NCBI GenBank assembly: GCA_963744275.1
Contig: CAVUSX010000013.1
Span: 30,020 to 94,019 of the forward strand
DNA from: VAZQ01 sp963744275
Lineage (GTDB): Bacteria > Pseudomonadota > Alphaproteobacteria > Rhizobiales > Xanthobacteraceae
DNA length: 64,000 nt
Direction: 5' to 3'
Shown piece after piece: positions 1 to 8,738 of this stretch. The translations under genes were made by a program, and so were the position numbers. The notes beneath the pieces are model-generated. The model was not told where the DNA came from. It searched no databases and worked only from the letters and a program-made list of their open reading frames with translations. Numbering within the stretch: position 1 is the stretch's first letter; each line of letters opens with the position of its first letter.

Positions 1-1
1 T

Positions 2-937
2 GATCGCAAGAACAAGGAGCATCCTTTCCGCGGGCGCATCTACGACTTCGCGCAGCTGGTCGAAGCGCGGCGCGGCGAGAGGGATTTCGAGAAAGAGTCC
101 AGCCTCGAGGTGCGCCAGGAACGCTTTGAACGCAATTGCCGCGCGATGCGTGAGCTCGGTGACAGGGTCGCCAAGGTCGATCCCGACATCATCGTCGTGG
201 TGGGCGACGATCAGCACGAATGGTTCCATGAGGATATCCAGCCGTCCTTCACGGTCTATTGCGGCGGCGAGGTCGTCAACGCGGCCATCGACCCCGAGAT
301 CATCAAGACCAAAAGTCCCGGCATCGCGGTCGCGATGTCGGCGAGCCACCCGCCGCAGGATCAGGCCTACCCGGTGCCGGCCGAGCTCGCGAACGCGATC
401 ATAATGCGCGCGGTCGAGGATGAATTCGACGTCGCCGCCTCGATGAAGCAGCGCGCCAACGCGCGCGGGCCGATCAGCGTCGGTCATGCGGTCGGGTTCA
501 TCTACCGGCAGATCGTCAGGGACCGTCCGGTGCCGGTGGTGCCGATCCTTCTCAACACCTATTTTCCGCCCAACCGCCCGACCGCCAAACGCTGCTATCA
601 GTTCGGCCAGTCCGTCGGCCGCGCCATTGCGGCCTGGAACGGTCCGCATGCGAGCAAGCGGGTGGCGATCTGTGCATCGGGCGGCATCAGTCACTTCGTG
701 GTCGACGAGGACTTCGACCGACGCATGCTGACCGCCATCGAGAAGCGCGACACCAAGACGATTTTCGCGGAGCCGGAGAGCATGTTTCTTTCGGGAACTT
801 CGGAAACCAAGAACTGGATCACCGTTGCGGGCATCTTGTCCGAGACGGACTTGCGCATGAAGCTCATCGACTACGTGCCCTCCTGCCGCTCGGAAGCCGG
901 AACGGGGTGCGGAATGGCTTTTGCCACCTGGGAGTAA
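2..937 (+). CDS. LigB-type extradiol ring-cleavage dioxygenase (5' end outside window)
   Basis: The reading frame is open from base 2 and ends at TAA 935-937, so the N-terminus lies upstream of the window. The visible 311 residues resemble the catalytic LigB-like fold of class III (non-heme iron) extradiol dioxygenases, which open catechol-type rings. Visible features are VVVGDDQHEWF near the start, GHAVGFIYRQIV in the middle, PVPVVPILLNTYFPP, and a late CASGGISHFVVDEDFDR segment with a conserved histidine. The C-terminal GCGMAFATWE is intact. It converges on a decarboxylase-like gene, which suits aromatic-acid catabolism, but the substrate cannot be read from sequence. Family call is fairly secure; specificity is unknown. 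Confidence 0.8.
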   Translation, partial: DRKNKEHPFRGRIYDFAQLVEARRGERDFEKESSLEVRQERFERNCRAMRELGDRVAKVDPDIIVVVGDDQHEWFHEDIQPSFTVYCGGEVVNAAIDPEIIKTKSPGIAVAMSASHPPQDQAYPVPAELANAIIMRAVEDEFDVAASMKQRANARGPISVGHAVGFIYRQIVRDRPVPVVPILLNTYFPPNRPTAKRCYQFGQSVGRAIAAWNGPHASKRVAICASGGISHFVVDEDFDRRMLTAIEKRDTKTIFAEPESMFLSGTSETKNWITVAGILSETDLRMKLIDYVPSCRSEAGTGCGMAFATWE

Positions 938-981
938 GCTGGCAGCAAGGCGGCCGGAGCCGAGCGGGCAGCGCCCTCGCC

Positions 982-1977
982 TTACTGCTCCATCACCGAC
1001 GGCGCAAACAGCTCCTCCAGCTTGATCAGGCGCGGAGTCAGTCCCTGCTCATAGGAGTACTGCGCGGCGGTTTCCAGGACCTTCCGGTTCGCCTTGATGC
1101 CGTGGCGGATGATCGGCCTCGCCAAGGCCTTGCCGGCCTCGCGCGGCAGCAGGCCGGTCTCGAGATGGTACTCCACGGCTTCCCGGCGCGCCCTTTCCGC
1201 CAGCTCATTCGCCTCCTCGAAAGCCTTGAACAGATTGAGCACGACCCAGGGATGCTTTTCGGCGATCGTGCGCTTGATCACCATGCCATGGTTGATCGGA
1301 TAGATGCCGGTCCGCTGATAGAAGCGGACGCCTTCGGCGTGCGGATCGGGAAACAGCGTCTTGAAATCGGGATGGCGATAGAGATCGATGCTCGAGCGAT
1401 CGACCAGGTTGTTGGTGCCGGCGAGGTAGCGCAAAGCCCCATCCAGCTGCCCTTCGATCAGCATCTGCCCCATGTTCGTGTCGTCGGGAATATAGGAGAG
1501 CTTGACGTCCTTCGGCGGGCGGAAACCGGTCGCCGCGCCCTGGCTGTGCTCGTCGTTGCGTTCCATCCAGAATTCCATGTCGCGCGCATGGACGTCGTAC
1601 GCGTGCTGCAGATAGCCGCGGGTCCAGAGCGCCGCGGTCTGCTGATATTCCGGCACGCCCATCTTCTTGCCTTTGAGATCGGCGGGCTTGTCGATGCCGC
1701 GATCCTTGCGCACCAGAACTCCGACCTGAAACATCCGGCGGGTGGTGAAAACCGGGATGCCGACGAAGCGGTCGTCGCCGCCGGCCACCGCCATCATCAG
1801 TGACGACAGCGACATCTCCGAAACATCGAAATCCCCGAACCGCAGCTGACGCCAAAACAGCTCGGAGGCATGCAGCCGCGTGCAGATCAAATCGATGCCG
1901 GCCGGCTTCACCTTCTCTTCGAGAATCGGCCGCGTGCGCGGATTGTCCGCCATCGCGATGCTCAGTTGCAAATTCAT
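982..1977 (-). CDS. 4,5-dihydroxyphthalate decarboxylase-like / SBP-fold protein
   Basis: A 331-residue protein without a signal peptide. It matches the family annotated as 4,5-dihydroxyphthalate decarboxylase (Pht5-like), whose fold is that of periplasmic binding proteins (NMT1/SsuA). Typical signatures are LHASELFWRQLRFGDFDVSE, the substrate-lobe segment DLKGKKMGVPEYQQTAA, and ADLKG-type hinge residues; the C-terminus ends with YEQGLTPR. It starts at ATG 1977 after a GGGAAC stretch. A paralogue lies at 37050-38039. Beside a LigB dioxygenase it may take part in aromatic acid breakdown, but many family members are uncharacterised and may only bind ligand. Confidence 0.75.
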   Translation of the reverse strand: MNLQLSIAMADNPRTRPILEEKVKPAGIDLICTRLHASELFWRQLRFGDFDVSEMSLSSLMMAVAGGDDRFVGIPVFTTRRMFQVGVLVRKDRGIDKPADLKGKKMGVPEYQQTAALWTRGYLQHAYDVHARDMEFWMERNDEHSQGAATGFRPPKDVKLSYIPDDTNMGQMLIEGQLDGALRYLAGTNNLVDRSSIDLYRHPDFKTLFPDPHAEGVRFYQRTGIYPINHGMVIKRTIAEKHPWVVLNLFKAFEEANELAERARREAVEYHLETGLLPREAGKALARPIIRHGIKANRKVLETAAQYSYEQGLTPRLIKLEELFAPSVMEQ

Positions 1978-2225
1978 GCGCTGTTCCCGCCCGCCGCGAC
2001 GATGAATCTAACAGTGATTGTCGCTTCAGGGCAATCGTCGCCTGCCTCGGCGTCTCCCGACACAAGGGGGCGCGACCAGTCGGTGACCGGGCCAGCGCAG
2101 ACGCGCGGCGCGTTTGATGCGTTCGGATCGTTATCGAATCATCGCCAGTCCGGGACCTGCGACGATGTCCGCAAATGCACCTTTCAAACACGGCTGCCGC
2201 GTGCTCGAATTCACACAAGCGGGCT

Positions 2226-2516
2226 TCAGCGAAGGGCGATGATCCGAACCGTTCGGGCTTCGTGCGCCGGCCTTCTGAGATCGAATTGACAGCTCTGCTC
2301 GTAATAGGGCCATCCGCGCGACGAGCATGCAGCGCCCATCTCGGCCGCGGGCGAACGGTCACCCTCGGCGAAGGACGGATGAAGCGAGCCCTCGACCTGA
2401 GTTTCGGCCCTCGCCTCCGGCACGATGGAAGCGAAAAGAACCGCCAGACCCGCCAAGAGGGCCGCGGCAGCCATTGCGGTGATCGATTTGGCGGTGGTGT
2501 TATCGAGTTTGATCAT
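2226..2516 (-). CDS. small secreted protein of unknown function
   Basis: A 96-residue protein starting at ATG 2516 behind a GAGGGGG ribosome binding site. Residues 1-38 form a signal peptide with a hydrophobic core (MAAAALLAGLAVLFASIV) and a likely AxA cleavage site at EARAE. The mature part is short and has two cysteines in ACSSRGWPYYEQSC followed by FDLRRPAHEARTVRI. I recall similar unnamed small proteins in Bradyrhizobium-like genomes, but no function is known. The cysteine pair could form a periplasmic disulfide. It is transcribed away from the L,D-transpeptidase gene, leaving about 240 bases of shared upstream region. Confidence 0.7.
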   Translation of the reverse strand: MIKLDNTTAKSITAMAAAALLAGLAVLFASIVPEARAETQVEGSLHPSFAEGDRSPAAEMGAACSSRGWPYYEQSCQFDLRRPAHEARTVRIIALR

Positions 2517-2757
2517 TGTGACCCCCTCGACCCCTGATGGACTGGGGGGAAAGTGCCGGGCTTGCCCGAAAGTTCCCGGCGTTCACGTATTTTGATGAAT
2601 AAATGCGGCTCCCAAAGCCGATATTCCGTTGAAATAGACCAATATCAGCAAATAATTTCCGCAAATGGCCCAAGATTATTTCCGCCCTCCCGCGAATTCT
2701 TGGAACCTTATTCTTCGATAATACTTGGATCGTATCTGGGGAATACGAGGGGACGTC

Positions 2758-3468
2758 ATGAATTTCCAGACACACGCGATGAAGTACGCCAGCCTCCTGG
2801 CCGCCGGAACGGTGCTATGGATCGGCGCGGCGGTCGCTGCCCCGCGCTCATTGCCGAGCGATGCCGGGGCACCGCTCGCATCGGTCATGCGAGGCCAGGG
2901 CGAAGGGACTGAAATCAATCCTGGTCTCGCGCCTGAATTGCAGAAGCAGGTGGTGGTCTATCCGACCAGAGCAGCCGCCGGCAGCGTCGTCATCGATACC
3001 GCAAACACCTACCTCTACTACGTCCTCGGCGACGGCCGGGCGATCCGCTACGGCATTGGTGTCGGACGCGACGGCTTCACCTGGTCGGGCACCCAGGCGG
3101 TGACCCGCAAGGCCGAATGGCCGGATTGGACCCCGCCACCGGAAATGATCGGGCGCCAGCCCTATTTGCCGCGCTGGATGGCCGGGGGCGAAAGCAACCC
3201 GCTCGGTGCGCGCGCCATCTATCTCGGCAGCACGGTTTACCGAATTCACGGCACCAACATGCCGGAAACAATCGGCCACAAAGTATCGAGTGGCTGTATC
3301 CGGATGCTGAATGCGGATGTCATCGATCTGTACAGCCGCGTCGATGTCGGCACCAAAGTCATCGTGCTACCCAACAGTGACTACGTTGCGACCCTCGCCG
3401 CTTCCGTCGTTTCGGCGCGCGTGGCTGCATCCCGCTCCAACGATCTGCACACTTCCAGCATTTATTGA
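2758..3468 (+). CDS. secreted L,D-transpeptidase (YkuD domain)
   Basis: A 236-residue exported protein that would cross-link peptidoglycan (3-3 bonds) or anchor proteins to it. The chosen start is ATG 2758, 5-8 bases after a GAGGGGA site; an in-frame ATG upstream at 2725 has no such site. Residues 1-28 are a signal peptide ending near VAAP. The YkuD catalytic segment is clear: IHGTNMPETIGHKVSSGCIR, with the catalytic histidine and the SSGC cysteine. The N-terminal part of the domain shows IDTANTYLYYVLGDGRAIRY. A lipoprotein paralogue lies at 40824-41465. Standard length and complete motif. Confidence 0.9.
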   Translation: MNFQTHAMKYASLLAAGTVLWIGAAVAAPRSLPSDAGAPLASVMRGQGEGTEINPGLAPELQKQVVVYPTRAAAGSVVIDTANTYLYYVLGDGRAIRYGIGVGRDGFTWSGTQAVTRKAEWPDWTPPPEMIGRQPYLPRWMAGGESNPLGARAIYLGSTVYRIHGTNMPETIGHKVSSGCIRMLNADVIDLYSRVDVGTKVIVLPNSDYVATLAASVVSARVAASRSNDLHTSSIY

Positions 3469-3598
3469 TACGGCCCGCACCGGCTCCTTCACGGGAGCGC
3501 GCTCTACTGCCCCAACCGAAATTCACCACCAAAGTGCGTCAGTATCGGCTGACAGTAAATTCGGATTTACAGATGAACCACCAGCCATGGAGCCACAA

Positions 3599-4015
3599 AT
3601 GAAACTCAGGTCTTTTCTAGCGACCGCGCTACTCGCCACGCTTGTGATGCCGGCGATTGCCCACGCCCAAGGCACCGTTCGGGGAGCGGAAGAAGGCGCA
3701 GAGCAAGGTGGACGAGCTGCCGGCCCTCTCGGTGCCATAGTCGGAGGCGCGGTGGGTGCGGCGACCGGAACAATCGGGGGTATTCTCGGGGTCGATGATC
3801 GCCCCCGCTTCCGCGAATATGTCGTCCGTGAGCAGCGCCCCTCGTATCGTTACAGCGAGGACGTCCGGGTTGGTGTGGTGTTGCCCGAAAGCGGGGTGAC
3901 CTACTACGAAATGCCCGCCGAGTATCATGCCCCCGGCTACCGCTACGCCTATGTCAACGATCGTGCGGTCATCGTGGACCCGCGCACGCGGCGCATAGTC
4001 GAGATCGTCGAATAA
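3599..4015 (+). CDS. DUF1236 secreted protein
   Basis: A 138-residue exported protein. ATG 3599 is preferred over ATG 3587 because a GGAG site at 3589-3592 is correctly spaced. The signal peptide is residues 1-23 (ends AIAHAQ). A glycine/alanine-rich stretch follows (GPLGAIVGGAVGAATG), reminiscent of a glycine-zipper membrane-inserting segment. The C-terminal 60 residues match the DUF1236 pattern: YVVREQRPSYRY, then a short barrel-like repeat ending VIVDPRTRRIVEIVE. The domain is common in Hyphomicrobiales and has no established function. Confidence 0.85.
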   Translation: MKLRSFLATALLATLVMPAIAHAQGTVRGAEEGAEQGGRAAGPLGAIVGGAVGAATGTIGGILGVDDRPRFREYVVREQRPSYRYSEDVRVGVVLPESGVTYYEMPAEYHAPGYRYAYVNDRAVIVDPRTRRIVEIVE

Positions 4016-4149
4016 TTCCAGCACCGACGGAAAGCCGAGCCTGTGAGATCCCTTCGCCGGCGCATCGAATAGCAGGCGGCCGATTGGGCCGCCTCCTTCA
4101 ACGTGAGACGAGCGATCGGACCTCTCTCCCTCGACCTCGCAATCGGCGC

Positions 4150-4330
4150 AGTGGCGGTGCATCTCCCCTTCGGCGACGTCATGCCGAGAGGGCCGCAGCT
4201 GCCGCCGAAACAGCTCCGACGCACGGAGCCGCACGCTCTCTCGACCAAATTCGACGGCCGTTGACCGAGCGTGAACGAAGCCGAGGCCTCGCTCGGGCCT
4301 GACATTCAAGCCGCGGCCTGGCCGCACCGT
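4150..4330 (-). pseudogene. decayed N-terminus of a dihydroxyphthalate decarboxylase-like gene
   Basis: In the 386-base gap after the DUF1236 gene, the minus strand encodes VRLRASELFRRQLR followed by DVAEGEMH. This lines up with LHASELFWRQLRFGDFDVSEMS in the intact gene at 982-1977, and the DNA is visibly alike. No start codon, complete domain or continuation is present. It appears to be a degraded third copy of this SBP-fold family. The assignment rests on a roughly 25-residue match and is tentative. Confidence 0.4.
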
Positions 4331-4401
4331 TTTCACAAACCTGTCGCCCGGCAGTCATGAACGGAATGTAGCGTTCCCCATCGAGACATGGGGACGTCTA
4401 G

Positions 4402-5130
4402 ATGAGTTTTTACGCCTTCGATCCGTCCTCTCGCATCCCGCTCTACCTGCAGATCAGCCAGGCGATCGGAAATGAGGTGCGGACGCATTATCGCCCCGGC
4501 ACCCAATTGCCACCGGAACCCGTTCTTGCCGAGCGTTTCGAGGTCAACCGGCATACCCTGCGTCGCGCGATCGACGAGCTCGTCGGCGCCGGGCTGCTCG
4601 AACGCCGGCGCGGTCTCGGCGTATTCGTGCTCGATGGCCCGCATAATTACGGAATTCACAAGCACACCCGCTTCACCAGAACCCTCGAGGGCGCCGGCGC
4701 CACCACCGAGAGCATCGTTCTGCGCAAGCTGGTCATTCCGGCGCGCGATGGCGTCGCCCGCCGGCTCGAGCTGGCCGAAGGGGTCGATGTCATATGGGTC
4801 GAGACCCTGCGCAAGGCCAACGACCGCCCGTTCTCGGTCATCTCCCATTTCATGCCCGCCGAGCTCGCCCATCCGGTTTACTGCGATTACGAAGGCGGCT
4901 CGTTGCATGACTTCATCGCCGACCGTCTCGGCATCGCGCTCGAGCGCCGATACAGCCTGATCGCGACCCTGCTGGCTCAGGGCAACGACGCGACGCTGCT
5001 CGGGATTCCGCGTCATCAGCCCATCCTGCGCATCAAAAGCGTGAACGCGGATGCCTTGACACGGCGGCCGGTCGAATACGCCGTCGGCCGGCTGCGCGGC
5101 GACCGCGTCGAGCTCGAGGTGAAGCTCTGA
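4402..5130 (+). CDS. phnF: GntR-family regulator of phosphonate uptake (PhnF-like)
   Basis: A 242-residue GntR/HutC-type transcription factor. Residues 10-75 are the winged helix-turn-helix: PLYLQISQAIGNEV, LPPEPVLAERFEVNRHTLRR, then LLERRRGLGVFV. Residues 95-240 form the UTRA ligand-binding domain, ending YAVGRLRGDRVELEV. The gene lies directly upstream of phnDCE in the same orientation with a 170-base gap, so it most likely controls that transporter, with a phosphonate or phosphate ester as probable effector. No obvious palindromic operator was recognised in the gap. Confidence 0.85.
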   Translation: MSFYAFDPSSRIPLYLQISQAIGNEVRTHYRPGTQLPPEPVLAERFEVNRHTLRRAIDELVGAGLLERRRGLGVFVLDGPHNYGIHKHTRFTRTLEGAGATTESIVLRKLVIPARDGVARRLELAEGVDVIWVETLRKANDRPFSVISHFMPAELAHPVYCDYEGGSLHDFIADRLGIALERRYSLIATLLAQGNDATLLGIPRHQPILRIKSVNADALTRRPVEYAVGRLRGDRVELEVKL

Positions 5131-5300
5131 ATGGCACGGCGCGCTGCGGAAACCGATGATCGGCAATGAAAGGGTCATGTACCGTTCATCAAATGCATGT
5201 GAACTGAACCAAATTCGGCGGCGGTCCGCTTCGCCGCCCATGGCGAAAATCAGGCGACGGCATCTCTCACGAGTTCTTGCAAACAAAGATGGAGGCTAAG

Positions 5301-6215
5301 ATGGAAAGGACGTTTCTCTGGGGCGCCGCGATCACGGCGGCAGCGGTTGCAACGGTCGCCGTGTCGTCGGCCGCCAACGCCGCGAATGCCGCCGATTGTC
5401 CCAACAACGGCGTCGTGCGCTACGGGGTCGAGCCGTTCGACACCTCGCCGCGGCTGACGCCGATCTACGAGACGATCGGCAAGATCATCAGCCAGAAGCT
5501 CGGCTGCGAGGTGCAGGTGTTCATCTCGACCAACTACAATGCCGAGATCGAAGCCATGCGCAACGACAAGCTCGAGATCGGGGAATTCGGCCCGCTCGGC
5601 TACGTGCTCGCCCATGAGGTTGCCCACGCCCAGGCGGTCGCGACCTTCGCCGACGCGGACGGCAAGCCCGATTCCTATTGGGCGAGCCTGGTGACCTATC
5701 CGACCTCCGGCATCAAGACGGTCGCGGACATGCGCGGTCGTTCCTTCGCGTTCTCCGACGCGGCCTCGACCTCCGGCCATCTGTTTCCGGCCTACGGGAT
5801 GCGCAAGTCCGGCCTCGATCCCGACAAGGACGTGAAGGCGATCTACGCCGGCAGCCACACCTCGTCCTTCGAGGCGCTCTACAACCACAAGGTCGATGCC
5901 GGCGAGCTCAACAGCGAGCAGATGGAATCGGCGATCCAGCGCGGGCACTACAAGGACGGCGACCTCGTGTTCCTGTGGAAGTCCGGCCCGATCCCGATCG
6001 ATCCCACCGCCATCCGCGGCAATCTGCCCGAGGGCTTCAAGGCGCGCCTGATCGAGGTGCTGCAGAACATCGACCTCTCCGGCATCTCCGAAGCCGACCG
6101 CAAGGTCATGGGCGTGCATGGCACGCGTTTCGTCCCGCAGACCGACGCGGCCTTCAACGATATCCGTGACCTGGTCAAGACGCTCAATATCGACCTGTCC
6201 AAGCTGAACGGTTGA
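5301..6215 (+). CDS. phnD: phosphonate ABC transporter substrate-binding protein
   Basis: A 304-residue periplasmic binding protein. ATG 5301 is chosen because GGAGG at 5291-5295 sits just upstream; TTG 5277 and ATG 5289 in the same frame are less well placed. A signal peptide covers residues 1-30 (AAVSSAANAANA-type). The PhnD pattern is present: YGVEPFDTSPRLTPIYETIG, GPLGYVLAHE in the binding cleft, and FSDAASTSGHLFPAYGM. It is the first gene of the phnD-phnC-phnE operon. The exact ligand (phosphonate, phosphite or another oxyanion) cannot be decided. Confidence 0.9.
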   Translation: MERTFLWGAAITAAAVATVAVSSAANAANAADCPNNGVVRYGVEPFDTSPRLTPIYETIGKIISQKLGCEVQVFISTNYNAEIEAMRNDKLEIGEFGPLGYVLAHEVAHAQAVATFADADGKPDSYWASLVTYPTSGIKTVADMRGRSFAFSDAASTSGHLFPAYGMRKSGLDPDKDVKAIYAGSHTSSFEALYNHKVDAGELNSEQMESAIQRGHYKDGDLVFLWKSGPIPIDPTAIRGNLPEGFKARLIEVLQNIDLSGISEADRKVMGVHGTRFVPQTDAAFNDIRDLVKTLNIDLSKLNG

Positions 6216-6245
6216 TCGCGCGTCGGCTTGAAGGAGGCGGTCGCC

Positions 6246-6989
6246 ATGCTCACGGTTCGTCATCTCACGCTGCAATATCCCAACGGCAAATGCGCGCTCT
6301 CCGACTTCAATCTGACGGTGACGCCCGGCGAGCTCGTGATCGTGCTGGGCGGGAACGGCAGCGGCAAGACCACGCTCCTGCGCTGCATCACCCGCACCCT
6401 TGCTCCGACCGCCGGCGAGATCTGGGTGAACGATACCGACCTCACCCGCCTCGCGGGCGAGAAGCTGCGATGCGCGCGGCTGCAGCTTGCGATGATCTCG
6501 CAACATGCCAGCCTCGTGCGCCGCAGCAGCGTGCTCGCCAACGTGGCGACCGGCTCGCTCGGCCGCCACTTCACGCCCTGGACGGCCATCGGCGGACTGC
6601 CGGCCTGCGAGCTGCGCGCGGCCTATGGCTATCTCGACGAGGTCGGGCTGGTCGAGCTGGCGCAGCAAAGGGCCGGCACGCTCTCGGGCGGACAGGCCCA
6701 GCGCGTGGCCATCGCTCGCGCTTTGGCGCAAAAGCCGAAGGTCCTGCTGGCCGACGAGCCCGTGGCCAGCCTCGATCCGGAAGCCGCCGAGGAGATCATG
6801 CGGCTGTTGCGCCGCCTGGCGGTGGAGGAAAATCTGGCCGTTCTGTGCGTTCTGCACCAGGTCGAGCTGGCCTATGCGTATGCCAACCGGGTGGTCGGCA
6901 TCCGCGACGGTCGTGTCGCGTTCGATCTCCCGCGCGGCGAGGTCTCGCGCGATGCCGTCAAGCGCCTCTACATGAGCGAGGCCGCGTGA
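6246..6989 (+). CDS. phnC: phosphonate ABC transporter ATP-binding protein
   Basis: A 247-residue cytoplasmic ATPase subunit. ATG 6246 follows an AAGGAGG site at 6230-6236. Motifs in order: Walker A GGNGSGKTT, Q-loop ISQHASLV, ABC signature LSGGQAQR, Walker B KVLLADEP, and switch histidine in VLHQVELAYAYAN. It lies 30 bases after phnD and its TGA overlaps the GTG of phnE by 4 bases (GTGA), which implies translational coupling. The length is typical for PhnC. Confidence 0.92.
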   Translation: MLTVRHLTLQYPNGKCALSDFNLTVTPGELVIVLGGNGSGKTTLLRCITRTLAPTAGEIWVNDTDLTRLAGEKLRCARLQLAMISQHASLVRRSSVLANVATGSLGRHFTPWTAIGGLPACELRAAYGYLDEVGLVELAQQRAGTLSGGQAQRVAIARALAQKPKVLLADEPVASLDPEAAEEIMRLLRRLAVEENLAVLCVLHQVELAYAYANRVVGIRDGRVAFDLPRGEVSRDAVKRLYMSEAA

Positions 6990-7810
6990 CCGCCGGCGTC
7001 GAGCTGCGGGCTCTCAAGACCCCGATCTCGCATGACGGGTGGGGCGCGGCATTTTCCGCCGCCACGCGGATCATCGGCGTGCTGGTCGCCATCCTGATCG
7101 TGGTCCAAGCGCTGATCGTGGTTCAAGCGCGGCCGCAGGACCTGATCACCGGAATTCACGGCATGGCCGACATCATCCGGCGGGCGACGCCGCCGGATTT
7201 CTCGAAATTCCACGACGCGCTCTGGCCGGCGCTCGAGACCGTCGATATCGCGATCTTCGGCACGCTGGCGGGCGTCATCCTCGCCGTCCCGCTCGCGGTA
7301 CTGGCCGCCGCCAATGTCACGCCCTCGCGTTATATGTATTATCTGGCGCGCGGCATCATCGGCTTCACCCGCGCCGTGCCGGATCTGGTTTGGGCGCTGT
7401 TCTTCGTGACGGCCGTGGGGCTCGGCCCTTTTCCGGGCGGCTTGGCGCTCGCCGTGCACTCGATCGGCATGCTCGGCCGCTTGTTCGCCGAGACGATCGA
7501 GCACATGGACATGGCGCCGATCGACGCCCTGTCGCTGACGGGCGCGCGCCGGGTCCAGATATTCACCCACGGCATCATCCCGTCGGTCCTGCCGTCGCTC
7601 GCCGGCATCAGCCTCTACCGGCTCGACGAGAATTTCCGCTCGTCGCTGGTGCTCGGCTTCGTCGGCGCCGGCGGCATCGGCTTCCAGCTGCTCACGGCGA
7701 TGAATCTGTTTCAGTACCGGGAAGTCTCGCTGTTGTTGATCGTCATTTTCGTGATCGTGGTGGCGGTCGAGCGGCTGTCGGCGCTCTTGCGGCAGAAGCT
7801 CGCATCGTGA
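6986..7810 (+). CDS. phnE: phosphonate ABC transporter permease
   Basis: A 274-residue inner-membrane subunit. The start is GTG 6986, overlapping the phnC stop. Hydrophobic spans include residues about 20-45 (IIGVLVAILIVVQALIVV), 85-110 (IFGTLAGVILAVPLAVL), and two near the C-terminus (LLLIVIFVIVVAV). The EAA-type coupling loop reads DALSLTGARRVQIFTHG-IIPSVLPS. It completes a full importer, yet no C-P lyase, phosphonatase or phosphite dehydrogenase gene follows within the window. Confidence 0.9.
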   Translation: MTAGVELRALKTPISHDGWGAAFSAATRIIGVLVAILIVVQALIVVQARPQDLITGIHGMADIIRRATPPDFSKFHDALWPALETVDIAIFGTLAGVILAVPLAVLAAANVTPSRYMYYLARGIIGFTRAVPDLVWALFFVTAVGLGPFPGGLALAVHSIGMLGRLFAETIEHMDMAPIDALSLTGARRVQIFTHGIIPSVLPSLAGISLYRLDENFRSSLVLGFVGAGGIGFQLLTAMNLFQYREVSLLLIVIFVIVVAVERLSALLRQKLAS

Positions 7811-8063
7811 GTACGCGCGGCTGAGCTCGACCTGACCTTCGTGCCGGGTGCCGAATTGCCGCCCTGGAGCATTACAAGAACAAAGATAGCGCCCGGACAT
7901 CGAAATGGCCGCCAAAAAAATGTGAACGGCGTCCCTTCACGATCGCCTGCGCCGATGTCGCGAGAATCCGTGGTTGCGGGAATTAAAGGGTGAAGGCTTC
8001 CCCTGCAGGGTTGAAATTGAACCCATTTTCGGTTATTTCAGATAGTATCGATGGAGGTCCGCA

Positions 8064-8720
8064 GTGTCGCTTTCCAAAGTGAAGGTGGAGAGGCTCGATC
8101 AGACCGGCCGGCGTGACGCCGAGGCTCTGGCTCGGCAATTGAGCAAGATTACCGGCACACGATCCGCCGACCTCAAGATCCAAGGAGTGATGCTGAAGCT
8201 CTTGCGCGAACTGACTGAGCTCGTGTCCAAGTACCCCGGCATCGCCATAATTCCCCTTGACCGAGAGCTTTCTCCTGCAGATGCCGGGGAGATACTGGGC
8301 ATCTCTCGCCCCACAGTGGTCCGGTTGATGCAAGCTGGAGAGCTCCCCTTCCGGTTCGAAGGCAAGCACCACCGATGCAAGCTCGAGGACGTGCTGCGAC
8401 TGAAGGCGGCAGGAGAACGACGTCCTTCGCGCGACCGGTCGATGTCTAAACGCGAGGTGGAAGGGCTCGTTCTCGCCACCACGAACGCGCCGTACAAGAG
8501 GTCCATAACCGCCACCGAACTCACCAGAGGTCTCGCTTCAGGAAAGAGCAAGCCATGGACGGTCCACGTCGCAACCTTCTTCACCGATGTGAGGCCGGAA
8601 CTGATTTTGAAGTTCGCCGAAATGCACGGTATCTCGCGGCGCGTCCTTGCATCCACCTATAGAGTAATGAAGGCTACGACCGGGGAAGCAAACCCAGCCC
8701 TGGAGACAGTCCTTGGCTAG
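8064..8720 (+). CDS. HTH antitoxin-like protein (excisionase-type domain plus C-terminal extension)
   Basis: A 218-residue protein starting at GTG 8064, with GGAGG at 8053-8057. Residues 70-112 are a MerR/excisionase-like helix-turn-helix: LSPADAGEILGISRPTVVR, then the wing and CKLEDVLRLK. This domain is typical of antitoxins paired with PIN or nucleotidyltransferase toxins. Residues 130-218 are a separate basic segment (KSKPWTVHVATFFTDVRPEL, GISRRVLASTYRVMKA) of the kind I associate with proteins upstream of AbiEii-like toxins. Directly downstream is a decayed AbiEii-type gene, so this is probably an orphaned antitoxin. Confidence 0.65.
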   Translation: MSLSKVKVERLDQTGRRDAEALARQLSKITGTRSADLKIQGVMLKLLRELTELVSKYPGIAIIPLDRELSPADAGEILGISRPTVVRLMQAGELPFRFEGKHHRCKLEDVLRLKAAGERRPSRDRSMSKREVEGLVLATTNAPYKRSITATELTRGLASGKSKPWTVHVATFFTDVRPELILKFAEMHGISRRVLASTYRVMKATTGEANPALETVLG

Positions 8721-8738
8721 CTGGCGTCTGCTGCTTAG

